A DNA stretch of 64,000 bases from Phoebastria nigripes (taxonomy: Eukaryota; Chordata; Aves; Procellariiformes; Diomedeidae): assembly GCA_035582835.1 (NCBI GenBank), contig JAYKAV010002497.1, positions 333,402-397,401 on the forward strand, read 5' to 3'. Below are positions 39,301 to 51,800 of this stretch, piece by piece. The notes under the pieces are model-generated. The model was given only the letters and a program-made list of their open reading frames with translations. It was not told the DNA's origin and did not search any database. The position numbers and the translations under genes were made by a program. Position 1 is the stretch's first letter. Every line of letters begins with the position of its first letter.

Positions 39301-42300
39301 ACATACCACACCTCTGAAAGGGCTGGGAGGGAAGGAAACCAAGAAGAGCGACTCAGACAGTGTACCAAAGCCGCCTGCATTTTCAGTTTGTATGTTGATT
39401 TTCAGAGCTGCCCTCTAATTACAGTTTTAGGCTGTATATCATTGGGATTTTTATTTGACGCAGCAACATGCACTAGCCTCTAGTGGATCTAGTCCTACCA
39501 CTTTGTGCACAAGTCCCTGTTTGTGCATGTGTGCAAACCTGGCATTTGCTTTGTCTATTAATTGCAAGGACACAGAAGCTATGGCTGTGCTAAGAAATTT
39601 TTACTGGAGTTTAGAGAACATCAAGTAATCCCCAGAAGCCAATAAAATGGCTTCCCCCCAAACTAGCCATTTCAGAGTCCAATTAAACTGGGTCCTGGAT
39701 TCATCAAGTAAATGAACCTCTTCCTAACATGCTCCATAAAACAAAGCATGCTGCAGAGGATAGCACTGCCCTTTCTGCGGAGGTTAAAAAAACAAATAAA
39801 CCCCCAAAATAGAATAAAGCATTTTTAATTCTCTAGAAAAAATAATATCGTATCATATGAACTAGCATTTTTTCCTCTTTTAAGTCACCCTGTGTAGCAT
39901 AAATATGAGCCTGCATGTTCCTGACTTCCCGTGATTCCATTGCTCTTTCCTAAGCTGTTTTGCTTATGTGATTTGTTTCTAGTCACATGAGCTGGCTACG
40001 ATGCTCTGTTGACCCAGCCATAGTCATGGGAACAGCAATCATTTTCTACTGATTTTGGAGGCACAGCACCTTCACTTCAACCCTCCGAAAGTCCCTTCCA
40101 TCACCACCCCACAACTGCTGAGAGGTGAGTGGAAGTACTGAGCAGCCCCACATGATCAAAAGTCAGCACAGAAAACAGCAGGAAGACATTTTGCATTCTC
40201 CTGCAAATACCTATGTCCCATCAGAAAAAAAACATGAAGAAAAATGACTGTCCAAGCAGAGGAATTAGGTTCTCCTCTGCACGTTGCAATCCTGCATCAC
40301 ATTCATGATCCTCGGGAACCCATTGAGCCTTTGGGAACGGGAGAGCCAGGCAAGTAACATTCACTGTCCCCATCAGGAGAAAATATGTCTACCCATAGCT
40401 TGCAATGTCTTTGAACGTTTTGTTTCCACCCCATTTCTGACACACACAAGTAGCCCAAAATACATTTACTGGGACTGAGTTGCCAGCTCCGTGTTGGTCT
40501 CCCGGTTGAACTGGAGGCAGTGGGTTTCCAGCCAGCAGCAGCCTCTTGCTCTGTAGCTAAGTGGGTTCAACTGTGCATTGCCTGTATCAGAAAGCTGTGA
40601 AGAAGCACCTTGTAGAGATTATGTTTCTCTGAGCTGAAGTTCCAGAGCTATTTCTCAGACCAAGTATTCAAAAACATAATGCTCCTCTTGAAGTGTGCTA
40701 GGCTTCTCCAGAAACAAGGGCAGACACATATGGAGAGGAAGGAATGACAGCACTTGCCACCTCTTTCAAATCTGCTCACTAAGCTTCCTTCACGCTACCT
40801 CATATCAGTGCCTTCCAGCATCACTCTAAATGATGGCTTCTCACCAAAACGGACGTAAGAAGCTTCCGCAGCAGATTAAGGGACTCAACCACCAACATAA
40901 ATCAGCTGAGCAGTATACCAAGTAAATGAGCTGTGCAGAACAGCAAGGCTAAAATCCACTCTAAACTTAGAGTAGTTAAAAGACATCCTCTTCCATAGTA
41001 CACAATAGACCAAGTCCTCAGAAGGGTCCTTTTCCGTACCATTAAAAGGAGTCTGGGCTATAAAGTATCACCTCCTTTGAGAAACAACCAGCCCAGAGTG
41101 GGAGCATGGCACAGTTAAGATCCACAAATACCTGTTACGGTGGTCATGTCCCAGGTTGTCCATGGATACCTCCAGGAAACACATCTGTGCAATTTGAGGT
41201 CTCTCTTGCAATAGGGTCAAACCCAGTATTTATATAAAACACAAGCTACCAAAATGGGTGCCAGGACTCTCAAGTAAAGGGGATTGGTCTCTGCCTGTAA
41301 AATATTTCTCATTTTGATTTAGAAAAGACCACTGTTTATCAAAACTGACCATAAAATACGTTCTGTCATGGCTAAAAAGGATCTCACAAACATCCCCTTG
41401 AGAGCACAGGGTTTTTTCCCCCACCTACAGATACGTAATTTGCAATGTGAATGCAAACCCGTGAGAGACTATGAAAGCAGGCATTTTCTAGAGCATTTCA
41501 CAAAACACATGGGAGCAAAGTTCAGAGCCTGATTATGTACATGTTAATCTGATAAAAATAAAACCTGTGTCCTGTCAACAAACTTCCAGTGTCATTGCCA
41601 GAGGTACAGACTGGGAGTTACACTGGCCACACACTGCATGTCAGAAGAAATATGCTCTGAAGGGCACACACTTAAAAAAGCTTTCAGCCTTAGTCAGGAT
41701 TGTGTTTAAGGGATTCAGCACCTTCTCTGAAGAAAATGTACTTTAACAATGATGCCTGTAAGTCATTTAGGAACTAATAAAAATACCTTGCAGAAGACCA
41801 GTGATATATGCATGACTGTTACAAAGATAGGACAAAGCCTATGATGAAGTCAGCCCCATAATTAGGATAACTTTCAAATACCAAAAATATTAGAGAAATC
41901 AAATACAAGAGGCTTCCCTGGAAACACCATGAAACTGCTCCCTGAAGCATCATAGGCAGATTATTTTTTTTTAATCCAACTGAAAAAAACTCCGTACTTG
42001 CTTCAGATAGTTATTCTCACCTCCCTGAAATAACTTCCACAAACACAATGTGACCAAGTGACGGTCTCTCTAACCTCACAAGACATGGGACCCTGCCCCA
42101 GTCACTGACAACGGACCATAGGCTAAACGGTATGACTTGAAGCAGTTTGCAATGATGTATGAGCGTAGACATATCTCTACTGGAACCCAACAGGTTGAGG
42201 GGAAAAGAATGACAAGGTAATAAAAGAGGCACACGGGGTTTTGCTGGGGGGACCCCCACAGTGCACAACACCCATCCATCACTCACCCGCGGGGAGAGGC

Positions 42301-45300
42301 TCTGCTGTCCCCACTACTTGCTCAGCACAGCCCCCCACCATTTGTTGCATTTGAACATCACCACAAGTACCTTTGAAATGGCAGAAACCAGGGCCCATCC
42401 TCTCAGTCAAAGCGGAACCCGAGCCTTCAGAGGCNGCAAACGCAGTCTTGGGGCTCTTCTGTGAATGGACATAAGACCCTTTTGAATGCTGCTCATTAGC
42501 ACTGTGGCTGGCATGAACTGTTCTTCTGTGCCCCAGCTGATGAACACAAGCGCTGCTGCCAAGCCTGCTGATAAATAAAAAAGGATGGGAAAAGCCTTAC
42601 GATTTTTGAAAGGGGCAACAGAAACTCAGTGCTCAAGGCAGCAAACACAATTTGCAGTAACAAACAGATTCAAGTCCAAGAGCAGTGGTGATATTCAGCC
42701 TGATTTTCCTCTTAAACATTTGCTTTTAACAGCAGAGAAATCAATAGCACTAAAGGCAACTAGGATCAAGCTGATGGGGAATGCTGCAAACTTCTCCAAA
42801 CAGCCTTCCTCATTCGCTTCATTTATCACCTACAGCCCTCAGCTCTTCCAGCTCCAGGCATGCTCCCCTCCACCTCAGTTCTGCAAGCGGGACTAATTTT
42901 CATCAGAGGCAAGGCAGGAGACTAATTACAGTACACATTTCATTTGTGAAGGGACCCCAGGGAGAGGAGGAGGGGGAAGATAGCTCTTTGCTTGCTCTGC
43001 CACCTAAACAGTTCGTATTTGTTACTGTAGAAGTAAGTACGATGGCAGCAAACTGATGCCTAAGGAGCAATTCACCCATTAACCTAACATCCGCCACAGT
43101 TCACACCCACCACCATTTATATGCACCATTAATATTTATAAGGATGACGTGTCTCTTTGACAGGAACTTGTGCCTCCAACAACAACAGATGTTATACCAT
43201 TTATGAAAGAAACTACTCAAGCATTTCCAATGGACCTTGTCCATGCTCATCATGTCTTTATCCCGTGCTCTGATTATATTATCCACGGAGAGCCTGGGTG
43301 ACCTACTGGCTCAAGCCCAAGAACATGGATGGCTGCACACTTGCCTGTAGAGTCCTTAAAACTTTTCAGAGTTGCATTATGTCTCTGTGGATGTTCTTCT
43401 GGAAGTCAGAGACCTTTCAAATGCACCTGATAGCTCAAACAGAAGTGTGTGAGGCATTACATGGCAGACTCCCCCATCTCATGAGGATTTGCCACTTACC
43501 TGGGCCTCCAAAACACATGGCAAGNAGCTGAGGCTGCAGGATTGCCTCCCACAGTTGCCTACGCACTGTCACCACAGCTGCATACATGACCTACAAAGAA
43601 TTAACACCTGTTATTATATGCTGTATTATACTGCTCTACGCATGGACTTGCAGGAAAACACATGCAGCAAGACACTGATCCCAGTATCTCTGCTAAAACC
43701 ATGCTGCTCCTCGGCTAAACTGTAATTTATATCATGTGTAGGAGCACCAGCCTCTGGCAGGACAGAGCTCCCTGCTCTAGCAAAGGTTAAACTCCCACCC
43801 GCCATGCAGGTGAAAGCAGTGCCCGTACACCTCCCCCTCAGCAGACAGCAGGATGGGTTTAAGCTGGAAAGAACGATATGGCTAAGTCAACGGGTTTACC
43901 GAGATCTCCTTCAGGAACCACCATGCATGGGCAAGCACTGAGACATAAGACAAGGTATCTAAGGAACATTTTCTTTTACTAGATTGCAGTTGACATCTCC
44001 ATTAAAATGCATGAGGTTATCATGAACCTCTTCACCTGATGTGACGGAGCTTGTTTAAAGTGGCACAAAAATGTCACATTATCCCTGTGGGCTAGAGCAG
44101 ATAGCCTGCAGTGACTTCTTCCTCCAGAATGGCAGCTCTAGTAATGCCCTATTTATGGCACATACATTTTTAATGTCCAGCACAAACGGCTCCAGCATTT
44201 GTCAACCCATTTGACCTGCAGCTTTTCAAAGAAAATACAAAAAGACATGCTGCAGAGCAAGAGCTAGCAATGTGTAAAATACCTTGCCATCAGCACCCAC
44301 CAAGTCAGAACAGAAATGGGTTGTTATAGCCAGGGCCGACTCTCTCTAGCCATTCTTGCCCAAGCTTTGCTAGCCTGCTGCTGGAGTCTCCTCTTCTTGT
44401 GCATCCAGAAGTCCTCACCCTGTGCCTGCGGCTCCTCGCTGCTCCAAAACACGCAGATCTGAGGCTTGTGAGAAATCACTGTTGTTCAGCAGCCATCAGT
44501 GTTTCATCACCCAAGTCCTGGAGCATCTGAACCATGACTGAGGTGAATTCGGGAACTCCTTCACTTCACGTTTTCCTAGATTAACACTGCAGCATCTCTA
44601 ACCTAAGTTAGCTCTGAAACACAACCGATACAAACAACTGCAGTAAAGAGGCCTGACAGATTTGGGGACTGCATCTGCAGCCACAGCGGTCCAATGTTTC
44701 TTGTGTACATCAGCAGAATTTACACCCGTGTAAAACCCACTGTTTGAGCATCTCTGATTACCTATGCTAGGAAAAGCTAAGCTTTCTCTGAAGAGAAAAC
44801 AAGCTCACAAACTCTTGGAGTTCATCTTTTACCACGTGATTACATACATTCAGTGTGTTACTGCACATTTTATAAACGTGTGTGTGTATTCGTGTGTTTT
44901 TATACATGTCTGCTGACCTTATGTGCCTGGTTTTGGTTCAGAACAAAGATGGCTCCTTCAAAATCATGACACCCATTACTTCACTGTAGTTTGCACGCAT
45001 ACAATTGTCTTTTTTCCCTCCCATTTAGGCTAACTGAATAAACTATACACAAAATGCAGTCACAAGTGTCTCTGCTTGCTTAAAGACAAAAATGTTATGT
45101 ACCTGGCCTGGCCTAAACAGCATTTCTGCTTAGTCTGCGTTAATGGTATCAATGAAAAGGATGAGCCAGCTTCCACATTGCGTTACATGGAGCATTGGGT
45201 GCATCAGAAGCGGAAGGACAGATTTAGTCATCCAACCACCGGTACATCCCACTCTGTCCTGCCTGGTGCAATGAAATGTGTCACCTACAGAGCAAACTCT

Positions 45301-45540
45301 TCGCCAAAATCCAAGCATCGTTGCTTTAAAATACAAGGAAGAAACATAACGGAAGCACCTTCCTGAAAATAAAATCTCCTGTCCATTGCGATACAAAAAG
45401 CAGAGTGGTCTGACCTTAGGTCTCCAGCCAAGATATCCCACGTGCCGGCTTTATCTCTGATGTGCTTCCCTGCGATGGCCGTGAGAAGACAGTGCTGAAC
45501 ATCTCTATCCCTGTTTGCTCTTTTATCAGACGTGGATTAG
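36330..45540. other. Gene-poor interval between the two HES genes, right part
   Basis: No supported exon on either strand. The stretch 39,480-42,200 has especially few open frames and is AT-rich. Unresolved bases are at 42435 and 43525. No tRNA, rRNA or recognisable small RNA was seen. Confidence 0.55.
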
Positions 45541-45554
45541 CATATTGTGGGCAC

Positions 45555-45672
45555 GGATGTTTATATGGTGCTTTGAAGATGAAAAGCGGCATTAAGTAAT
45601 AGTGGGACGGACTAAGAGCTACTCCGGCCTTCCTCAGCGCGCATGCCATTACCCACTGGACCACACGGAATG
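45555..45672 (-). mobile_element. tRNA-derived SINE (MIR/CORE-like), internally deleted
   Basis: On the minus strand the element starts GTGTGGTCCAGTGGGTAATG, which contains a perfect tRNA box A (TGGTCCAGTGG), as in sauropsid MIR-like SINEs. It ends with a tail resembling AAGCGCTTT...GATGAAAGCGCTATATAA (here GCCGCTTTTCATCTTCAAAG, then CACCATATAA). The central core is mostly missing. The match to the turtle/crocodile consensus is from memory. Confidence 0.55.
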
Positions 45673-45679
45673 AGTAAGA

Positions 45680-46750
45680 CACCAACCTACAGACGCGGAT
45701 CAATAAGAAGTAATAGAGCTGGGGGTCCCAGGGCTCTCTGNGCAGCTGTGGGCACACCAGCTCACGCCGGACCTCTCAGCAAGGAAAACCTCAGCACCAC
45801 CAAAACCAGAGGGTCTTCCCTGGGGTTTTTAATGGTGAAATAAACGGGGGTATGCCGGAGCAGGAGGGGGGCCATGCTGGACACGTATAGGGAGGCAAGT
45901 GTGCAGCTCCGCGCCAGCGATGCCAATTCAAGTGGGGGACGTGTCTCCCATTTCCTTGGGCGGTAAAAATATGACGTGCATTAGCAAGGAAAATAAAAGG
46001 AGGGAAACAAAGGAGCGGGAGCGAACACCTGTCGCTCTCCTCGGGGACGAGCCCTAATGCTTTTATTTGCCTCAGTCTGCTGGGGGAACTGCAGCTGCCA
46101 ACTGTCATCAGCATCAAGTTACCCGCACAAAGCTGGCCTGCCCAGCTCTTTCAGCCAAGGGAGGCGGAGGGCTGCGACGCACCCAGGGACAGCACCCAGC
46201 ATTCGGGGCGCAACTCCCCATGGCCGCCTGACAGGCGAGCAGCCCCCCCCCGGCTGGGAAAGGGCTGCGCAGCCCCATCTGGGCCAACCGCTGGAGAACG
46301 GCCGTGGTGCCAACGCGGCACTGCTACACAGCCTGAAACGAGCACATTGTCCCGGGCAGCCACCCAAACCCCGCCCGGTCATGAGAGGGCCCAACTTTAA
46401 AAGCCTCCCCATCCATTTGGATGGGCACAGGACAAAAGGACCAGATCCATCATCAGTTGCGCACGCTCAGACCCCGCTGGTTTCCTGCACAGGGGTGAAT
46501 CAGCCTCTTTCACACCCAGGTTGTTGCTCATGCCCTGCCGTCCCTACCTGCAGCCATAACTGCACGCGCTGCCAGCAGCGAGGGGCATTGATGGCCTCCA
46601 GCACCCTCTCCGGCTGATGAACAGCAACCCACACACACTAAGCCTTTGAACACGTAGACGGCAGAGGGTTGGGGTTTTTGGGGGTGGTTTCTTTGGAGGT
46701 GATCGACGTGCCCCAGCACTTCGAGGCCCAGCGGGAGCTGCCGCCCTGCA
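45680..46750. other. Upstream flank of HES6
   Basis: Composition becomes steadily more GC-rich toward the HES6 promoter. No exon is recognised. One unresolved base is at 45741. A CAGGTG E-box at about 46,754 is the only motif I would note. Confidence 0.5.
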
Positions 46751-46975
46751 GGCAGGTGGCACAGCCCCCTGGCCCCGGCACCCCGGGCCCTGCCGGCCTC
46801 CGCGCTGCTGCCCAGGCTGTGACAAGCCCCGGGGAGTGAAGGGACGGTCGGCCCAAGCGGCTGGGCCGGGGCCGTGCCCGCACCGGGCCGGGCCGGGCCG
46901 GGCCCGGCCAACAATGCTGGCAGGGGCCGGCGGCCAGCGCGGCGGCCGACGGCAACCACTGGCTCGGCGGCGCGC

Positions 46976-47005
46976 GCCCCGCCCCGCCCCGCCCCGCCCC
47001 GCCCC
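46976..47005. promoter_or_regulatory. Tandem GC boxes (six GCCCC units)
   Basis: Six uninterrupted GCCCC units give several overlapping Sp1/KLF-type GC boxes about 105 bases upstream of the HES6 TATA box. The pure repeat could also vary in copy number between individuals. Confidence 0.65.
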
Positions 47006-47030
47006 GGCGCAGACAAAGCGCCCGCCTTCC

Positions 47031-47081
47031 ATTGGCCCGTTCGGCCAACGCTCCGGCGGCTGCCTCCGCGACGCGGCCAAT
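47031..47081. promoter_or_regulatory. CCAAT boxes of the HES6 promoter
   Basis: An inverted CCAAT box (ATTGG, 47031-47035) and a direct one (CCAAT, 47077-47081) sit 78 and 32 bases before the TATA box. Paired CCAAT boxes at this distance are typical NF-Y sites. The binding protein is inferred. Confidence 0.6.
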
Positions 47082-47093
47082 GGGCTCATTGAC

Positions 47094-47101
47094 ATGCAAA
47101 T
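47094..47101 (+). promoter_or_regulatory. Perfect octamer (POU site) in the HES6 core promoter
   Basis: ATGCAAAT is an exact POU/Oct factor octamer, placed 7 bases before the TATA box and 12 bases after a CCAAT box. This tight CCAAT-octamer-TATA order suggests control by POU factors, which are active in neural progenitors. That role is inference. Confidence 0.6.
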
Positions 47102-47108
47102 CGGAGGG

Positions 47109-47114
47109 TATAAG
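47109..47114 (+). promoter_or_regulatory. HES6: TATA box of HES6
   Basis: TATAAG lies 78 bases before the ATG in otherwise GC-rich DNA. Transcription start is predicted near 47,139, giving a very short 5' UTR that includes an unresolved base at 47145. Confidence 0.7.
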
Positions 47115-47186
47115 TAGAGCGGCGCGGGGCGGGGAGCGATGCGGNGCCGAAGGGAGCAGTGCGGGGCTGCCGGGCCGCGCCGCGCC

Positions 47187-48098
47187 ATGGCGCCCTCCTT
47201 CCGGCCCGGCAAGGGCCGCCCGCCGCGGGGGGACGAGGACGGCGCGGAGGCCAGGGCCGACAGGAAGGTGAGCGACAGGGGCGCCGCGGCGGGCGGGACC
47301 GGGCGGGCGGCGGGCTGACGGCGCTGTTGTCCCCGCAGACGAGGAAGCCGCTGGTGGAGAAGAAGCGCCGGGCGCGGATCAACGAGAGCCTGCAGGAGCT
47401 GCGGCTGCTGCTGGCCGACAGCGAGGTGAGGCGGCGGGGCGGGGGCCGGTGCGGGCGGCGGGGCCCGGGGCCGTGCTGACGGCCGCGGCGCCCCGGGTCA
47501 GTTTCAGGCGAAGCTGGAGAACGCGGAGGTGCTGGAGCTGACGGTGCGGCGGGTGCAGGCCGTGCTGGAGCGCCGCTCCCTCGGTGAGTGCCGGTGGGGC
47601 GGCGGCGGCGGGCCGGCCCGGCCCGCGCCTCACCCCGCTCCCCTCTCTGTCTCCCGCGGCGCAGAGGGCGGGCGGCTGCACCGCGAGGCCAGCGAGCGCT
47701 TCGCTGCCGGCTACATCCAGTGCATGCACGAGGTGCACACCTTCGTCTCCAGCTGCCCCGGCATCGATGCCACCACGGCTGCCGAGCTGCTCAACCACCT
47801 GCTGGAGTCCATGCCCCTCAACGAGGGCGGCTTCCCGGACTTGATCATGGACGTTTTGGCAGATCCCGCCCTCAGCCCCTGGCCTGGTGGGGAGGCGCTG
47901 GCCCCGGCGGCCGAGGCCTCCCTGGGCCTGGCTCTCCCTGCCTCAGCACCCTCGCCCTCCCCCAGTGAAGAGACCTGCTCCGACTCGGACGAGGCAGAGG
48001 CTGAGCCGGGCCAGACCTCCACCGACGGACTGGACGCTTCCCGGACGCACGGCCTGCCTTCGCCTAGCTTACCCAAATCGATGTGGAGACCCTGGTAA
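47187..48098 (+). CDS. HES6: HES6, bHLH-Orange transcription cofactor
   Basis: Four coding exons: 47187-47267, 47339-47425, 47502-47583 and 47665-48098. Introns are GT-AG, phases 0, 0, 1, only 71, 76 and 81 bases long, giving 227 residues. The N terminus (MAP..., then GDEDG and EARADRK), the basic region RKPLVEKKRRARIN (29-42) and helix 1 RINESLQELRLLLAD match HES6 as I know it. The helix 1-loop-helix 2 stretch is two residues shorter than in the upstream paralogue, in keeping with the short loop described for HES6. Orange domain about 95-133 (YIQCMHEVHTF, LLNHLLESM). A Ser/Pro-rich and acidic segment (SEETCSDSDEAEAE, 184-197) could be a casein-kinase-2 target. The C terminus is MWRPW. HES6 is known to antagonise HES1 and favour neurogenesis and myogenesis. 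The ATG lies about 78 bases after the TATA box. Identification is firm. Confidence 0.97.
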
Positions 48099-48870
48099 CA
48101 GAGGAGCGCGCAGGAGTCAACGCAGACCTACCTAGCGCTGAGAGCAGCCGGGCCCCATGCTCCCCTGCAGCCCTCTGAGCAGCACGGGGGACTGCCAGCG
48201 TGTGTGCATGTGTGCGGCTGGCATCGCTGTGTGTCGGGACTGCATCAATGGCACTCTTACGCTGTCATGCCCTGACAGGCTAATAGCTAAACGTGTTAAC
48301 ATTTCATCGTGTGTGTGTGTGTGTGTGTGTGTGGCATTTTGTAACTTCAGGGGTTTTTATGAGCGGTTGGGGAGGGGATGGGGGGGAGGAGGGAGTTGGC
48401 TTTTAGTAGCAAAGCTCTTTGGTGGGTACACAGCAGTTATTTTATAACCCTGTCTCTTTCTCTTGGCCCTTATAAGTGGCCCAAATATCACTACCTTTTT
48501 CTCTTAAGAAAAAGCCCTTGTGCATTTTAAATCATGACGGTTAACTCCATGAGAAGTTCAGATAACTCTGCATGCGCAGTTTTACGTGTTCTAGTGATAG
48601 CAGAGATCCCTGAAAGGGGTTGGTGTGGTTAGCATCTGTACTCAGTAGCAGTCTAGAGTCTCACCTTCAGTGAAGGAAGAGAAAACTAGAAACCTGTTGG
48701 AATTAGATGAACATTTAAAAGATATTGGTGGCAGGGTGCCTTTTAGAAATGAGTGTCTTTATGCACATTTTGCTTTTAGCACATTTGAGTTTATTGTGAC
48801 TTTATGTATATTAGGGTGTCAAATGTTTTTTATTTTTAATCTTTAATAAAAAAATACTGAATTCACAACT
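48099..48870 (+). other. HES6: HES6 3' UTR with poly(A) signal
   Basis: An AATAAA signal at 48845-48850 follows a T-rich tract and gives a 3' UTR of about 770 bases. The UTR contains a (GT)n run at 48309-48333 and short AT-rich stretches. No competing signal of similar quality was seen closer to the stop codon. Confidence 0.7.
48309..48333. repeat. (GT)n microsatellite in the HES6 3' UTR
   Basis: About twelve uninterrupted GT units lie roughly 210 bases after the HES6 stop codon. Such tracts are often length-polymorphic and could bind CELF/TDP-43-type proteins in the transcript; the latter is speculation. Confidence 0.9.
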
Positions 48871-51800
48871 GATTGCATGTATTGTGGAGTGTGATGCACT
48901 TCTAACCAGTTTAAAAAATTAAAAATACAGTTCCCTATTGTTAACTATTAACAAAAGTATGTATATGTTGTAGAAACAATGCTAGTAATTAAGCACTTAA
49001 TTCTGGTACTAAGCATTGTTAGCTCAAGTATTGGAATTCAAATGTTTCTTTTGTTTAATACTAGAAGACACTTAAGTTATTGCAGTGAGCAAGGTCATAC
49101 TAGTGTAGGGTTGATCTTAGGCCACAGACTTCTGGGCTAGTTTATCTGGATGCCAGTCTCAAACCTACTCTACTTGATCTCCCATCTGAAGGTGTTGCTC
49201 ATACATCTGCAGTCCTAACTTCAGAAGTGCTAGGCAAATCCTGTCCTGGGGCATGACTTCAGAGGGGTTTGGGCTTTTTTGTTTGTTTGTTTTGGTTGTT
49301 TGGAGTGGTTTTTTTTGTTCTTGAATGCAAAGTTCAATAGAGTGTGCAATGGATTTGGAAAGTACTCTTTAAAATTAAAAAAAAAAAAAAGGTTCTAAGG
49401 GGTGGGGGGATCCTTACCATTCTTATATGTGAGGTTTGACACCTCCCCTGTTCCTACTTTTGGGAGATGCCAGGTTATTTATGCTGTGATAATACCTTTC
49501 AGAGAGCTGTCATTGTAAAGAGAAAAAAAGGATTGTAAAGTTGCTTAATACATGGAAGTTCCCAAACATAGAACAAGCAAGAAGGAAGCAACCTAACTAC
49601 CAAGGGACTAGACATGTAACTTTCTTTTGTTAACAACCCTGTGGAATAATAAAAATGGAAACTAAGATACTGGTAAGACCTCTCCTTTGTAATTTTCTTT
49701 AAGTTACCTGAGGTGGGTGTTCTTATCCAAAGACAGCCATCAGATTTGTTTGGTTCTTCTCATCCCCTTTTGTGCTAAATTCCCTTTGAACTGGGGGGAG
49801 AAGGGCAAAAACCAGCTCAGCAGAGGGAGGTGAGAGCTTCTGTAGTGACCTTTCTGCTTTAGGGAAGGAGGTTAGTGTTTTGAAGTGTAAATGAAGGAGG
49901 AGCCTGGGACACTTGCACTAAAAGTAACACTCTACACACAAGATGACCTCTCAGACTGAGCCTGCACCTCCCTAGCCCCAGCACAAGGTCAGTTTTACTT
50001 TTTATAAAGCTATTTCCCCTAGGTATCCCATAGTGTTTGATACTTCACTCTCCACTTCTGCTTAATTAGCCCAGGTAATGATACCTTGGCTGTAATCACC
50101 AAGGACAGTTTACACATTGCAGTGTGTTATCCTCTAAGACAGAGCCCCTTGCTTTTAACATCTAGAAAAATGCTCCTTTCTGTAAGGTGCTCTCAAGAGG
50201 GAGGTAAAGCCACAACCTGTTGTTTCCTTAACACGACAACAGCAGCCACAGCCCAGCCTGTGGCTCACAACAGCATGCACACACAGCAGCGTCAGGCTGC
50301 AGACGGTTGCCTGAGCTGGCTGCCTTCAGGTTTGACATCGAGGGCTGTTCCTGGGCTGGCACAGCCACTTCAACCCCTCTGCTGCTGCGGGAACACTGGA
50401 GTCAGCTCAGCTTGGCTTCATTTCCATGAGATGAAAGACCCCCGGGTTAGGGCTCTTCTGTAAGGCTCCTGTGAAAGCAAGTGCAAATCCTGACACTTCA
50501 GTGACAGAAACACATCCAAGAGTCAACATAAAAGTGCCAGGTTTGGTTCAGCAGTGGATTTGGGGGGGGTAGCCGCAGAGTCATCTCTGTTAAGCAGCAT
50601 TGCAGACATGCTGTTCAACTTTTCCTTTATTGGCCCTGGAGAATCAGAGCTGAAGCTGGCCTTCCCCATTTACCTGCTCCCTTTCCCATTCCTGTGTATA
50701 TTGCTGCAAGTGCTGTTGCATTTCCCATGCCTGGGGTAACCCTCACAGGCTGGTAGGCCCACACAGCTCCCTGCACATCTGCCATGACGGCTGGAGACCT
50801 GGGCACATCCTGTCCCTGCTGCTGCGGAAGGAAACACGCCCAGGGGCTGTGAGCTTGCTGGCCACGGCTGCCTGGCCAGCTGCTCTCCCAAAGCTGGGAT
50901 GGCTAGGAAGAGCCACAGCAGAGGGATAACAGGCGTCTCCCCTGTGCACTTCTCAGTCCTGTATTAGCCGAAAAGAAAAAGCCAGGTCAAAGCAGTCCTA
51001 TTAGGAGTTTTTTAAAAAGTGTCAAAAGCATTTTAGAAATGTGTTAGCAATACGGCTTTTTTTTTTTTTAAATCCACAAATTAGGTTCACAGAAAGTTTA
51101 CATCCTCTGATTAGGTGTTGCTGGATTTCTCCATTTGCATTTCTGTACCTTACTGCAAAGGTGTCAAATCTGACACTTCCCTGACAAAGGCAGGAAGAGG
51201 TGAGCATTTTGGGGGTGGGACTGGGGAAGGGGCAATGGGGGGATGGAAGGTTTCCAGCAGCTCTGATGGAAAACCAGTGAAGCCTTTTCAAGTCCTTCTT
51301 TATAGAAACTGCCTTTATTCTTTTCCATTCCAAAGTAATACAAACAGACTATCTGATCTGACAGCGTACCACCTTGTAAAAGGAGAGAGGAGCAGCACAC
51401 TAACAGGAGGACTCTCGTTTGATATGCAGTTGAAGAATAATAGAAAGGAGGACTCATTTTCCCCTCTCTTTGCATGTCAGTCACTCACACCTGTTGCAGG
51501 GGAAAACTGCTCCTTGTTAGACCAGGTCAGCTGGGAGGACTTGCCACATTATGGTAAACTCTCCACAGGTAAAATCCCAAAGGAGCCATCCGGTTTTGAC
51601 ATCTCCAGCTGTTGGAGCCCAGTTTTAGGATTTCCCAATTTATGGCCCCATCTTCAAGCATCAGCTATGTTCACACAGGCGCACACATACAGAAGCAGGT
51701 CTCCAGCCCTAACTACTTCTCCACCCTGCAGGGACATGGGTGCAGACACATGGGGTTTACGAATCTGGGGTTCAGCTTTTGGAACACACCGAGACTTTTG

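Larger units (their letters stand above)
46750..48070. promoter_or_regulatory. CpG island spanning the HES6 promoter and coding exons
   Basis: GC content and CpG density rise sharply from about 46,750, stay very high through all four HES6 exons and introns, and fall after the stop codon. Everything outside 46.1-48.1 kb is far less CpG-rich, including the other HES gene. A (GGGCC)n run lies at about 46,884-46,908. CpG islands at vertebrate developmental genes mark promoters that are usually unmethylated. Confidence 0.85.

Noticed and set aside
46528..47212. Long minus-strand frames over the HES6 promoter (up to 222 codons)
   Set aside because: Stop-poor only because of extreme GC content; Arg/Ala/Gly/Pro-rich with no domain.
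47379..47798. Minus-strand frame over HES6 exons
   Set aside because: Shadow of HES6 coding sequence on the other strand.
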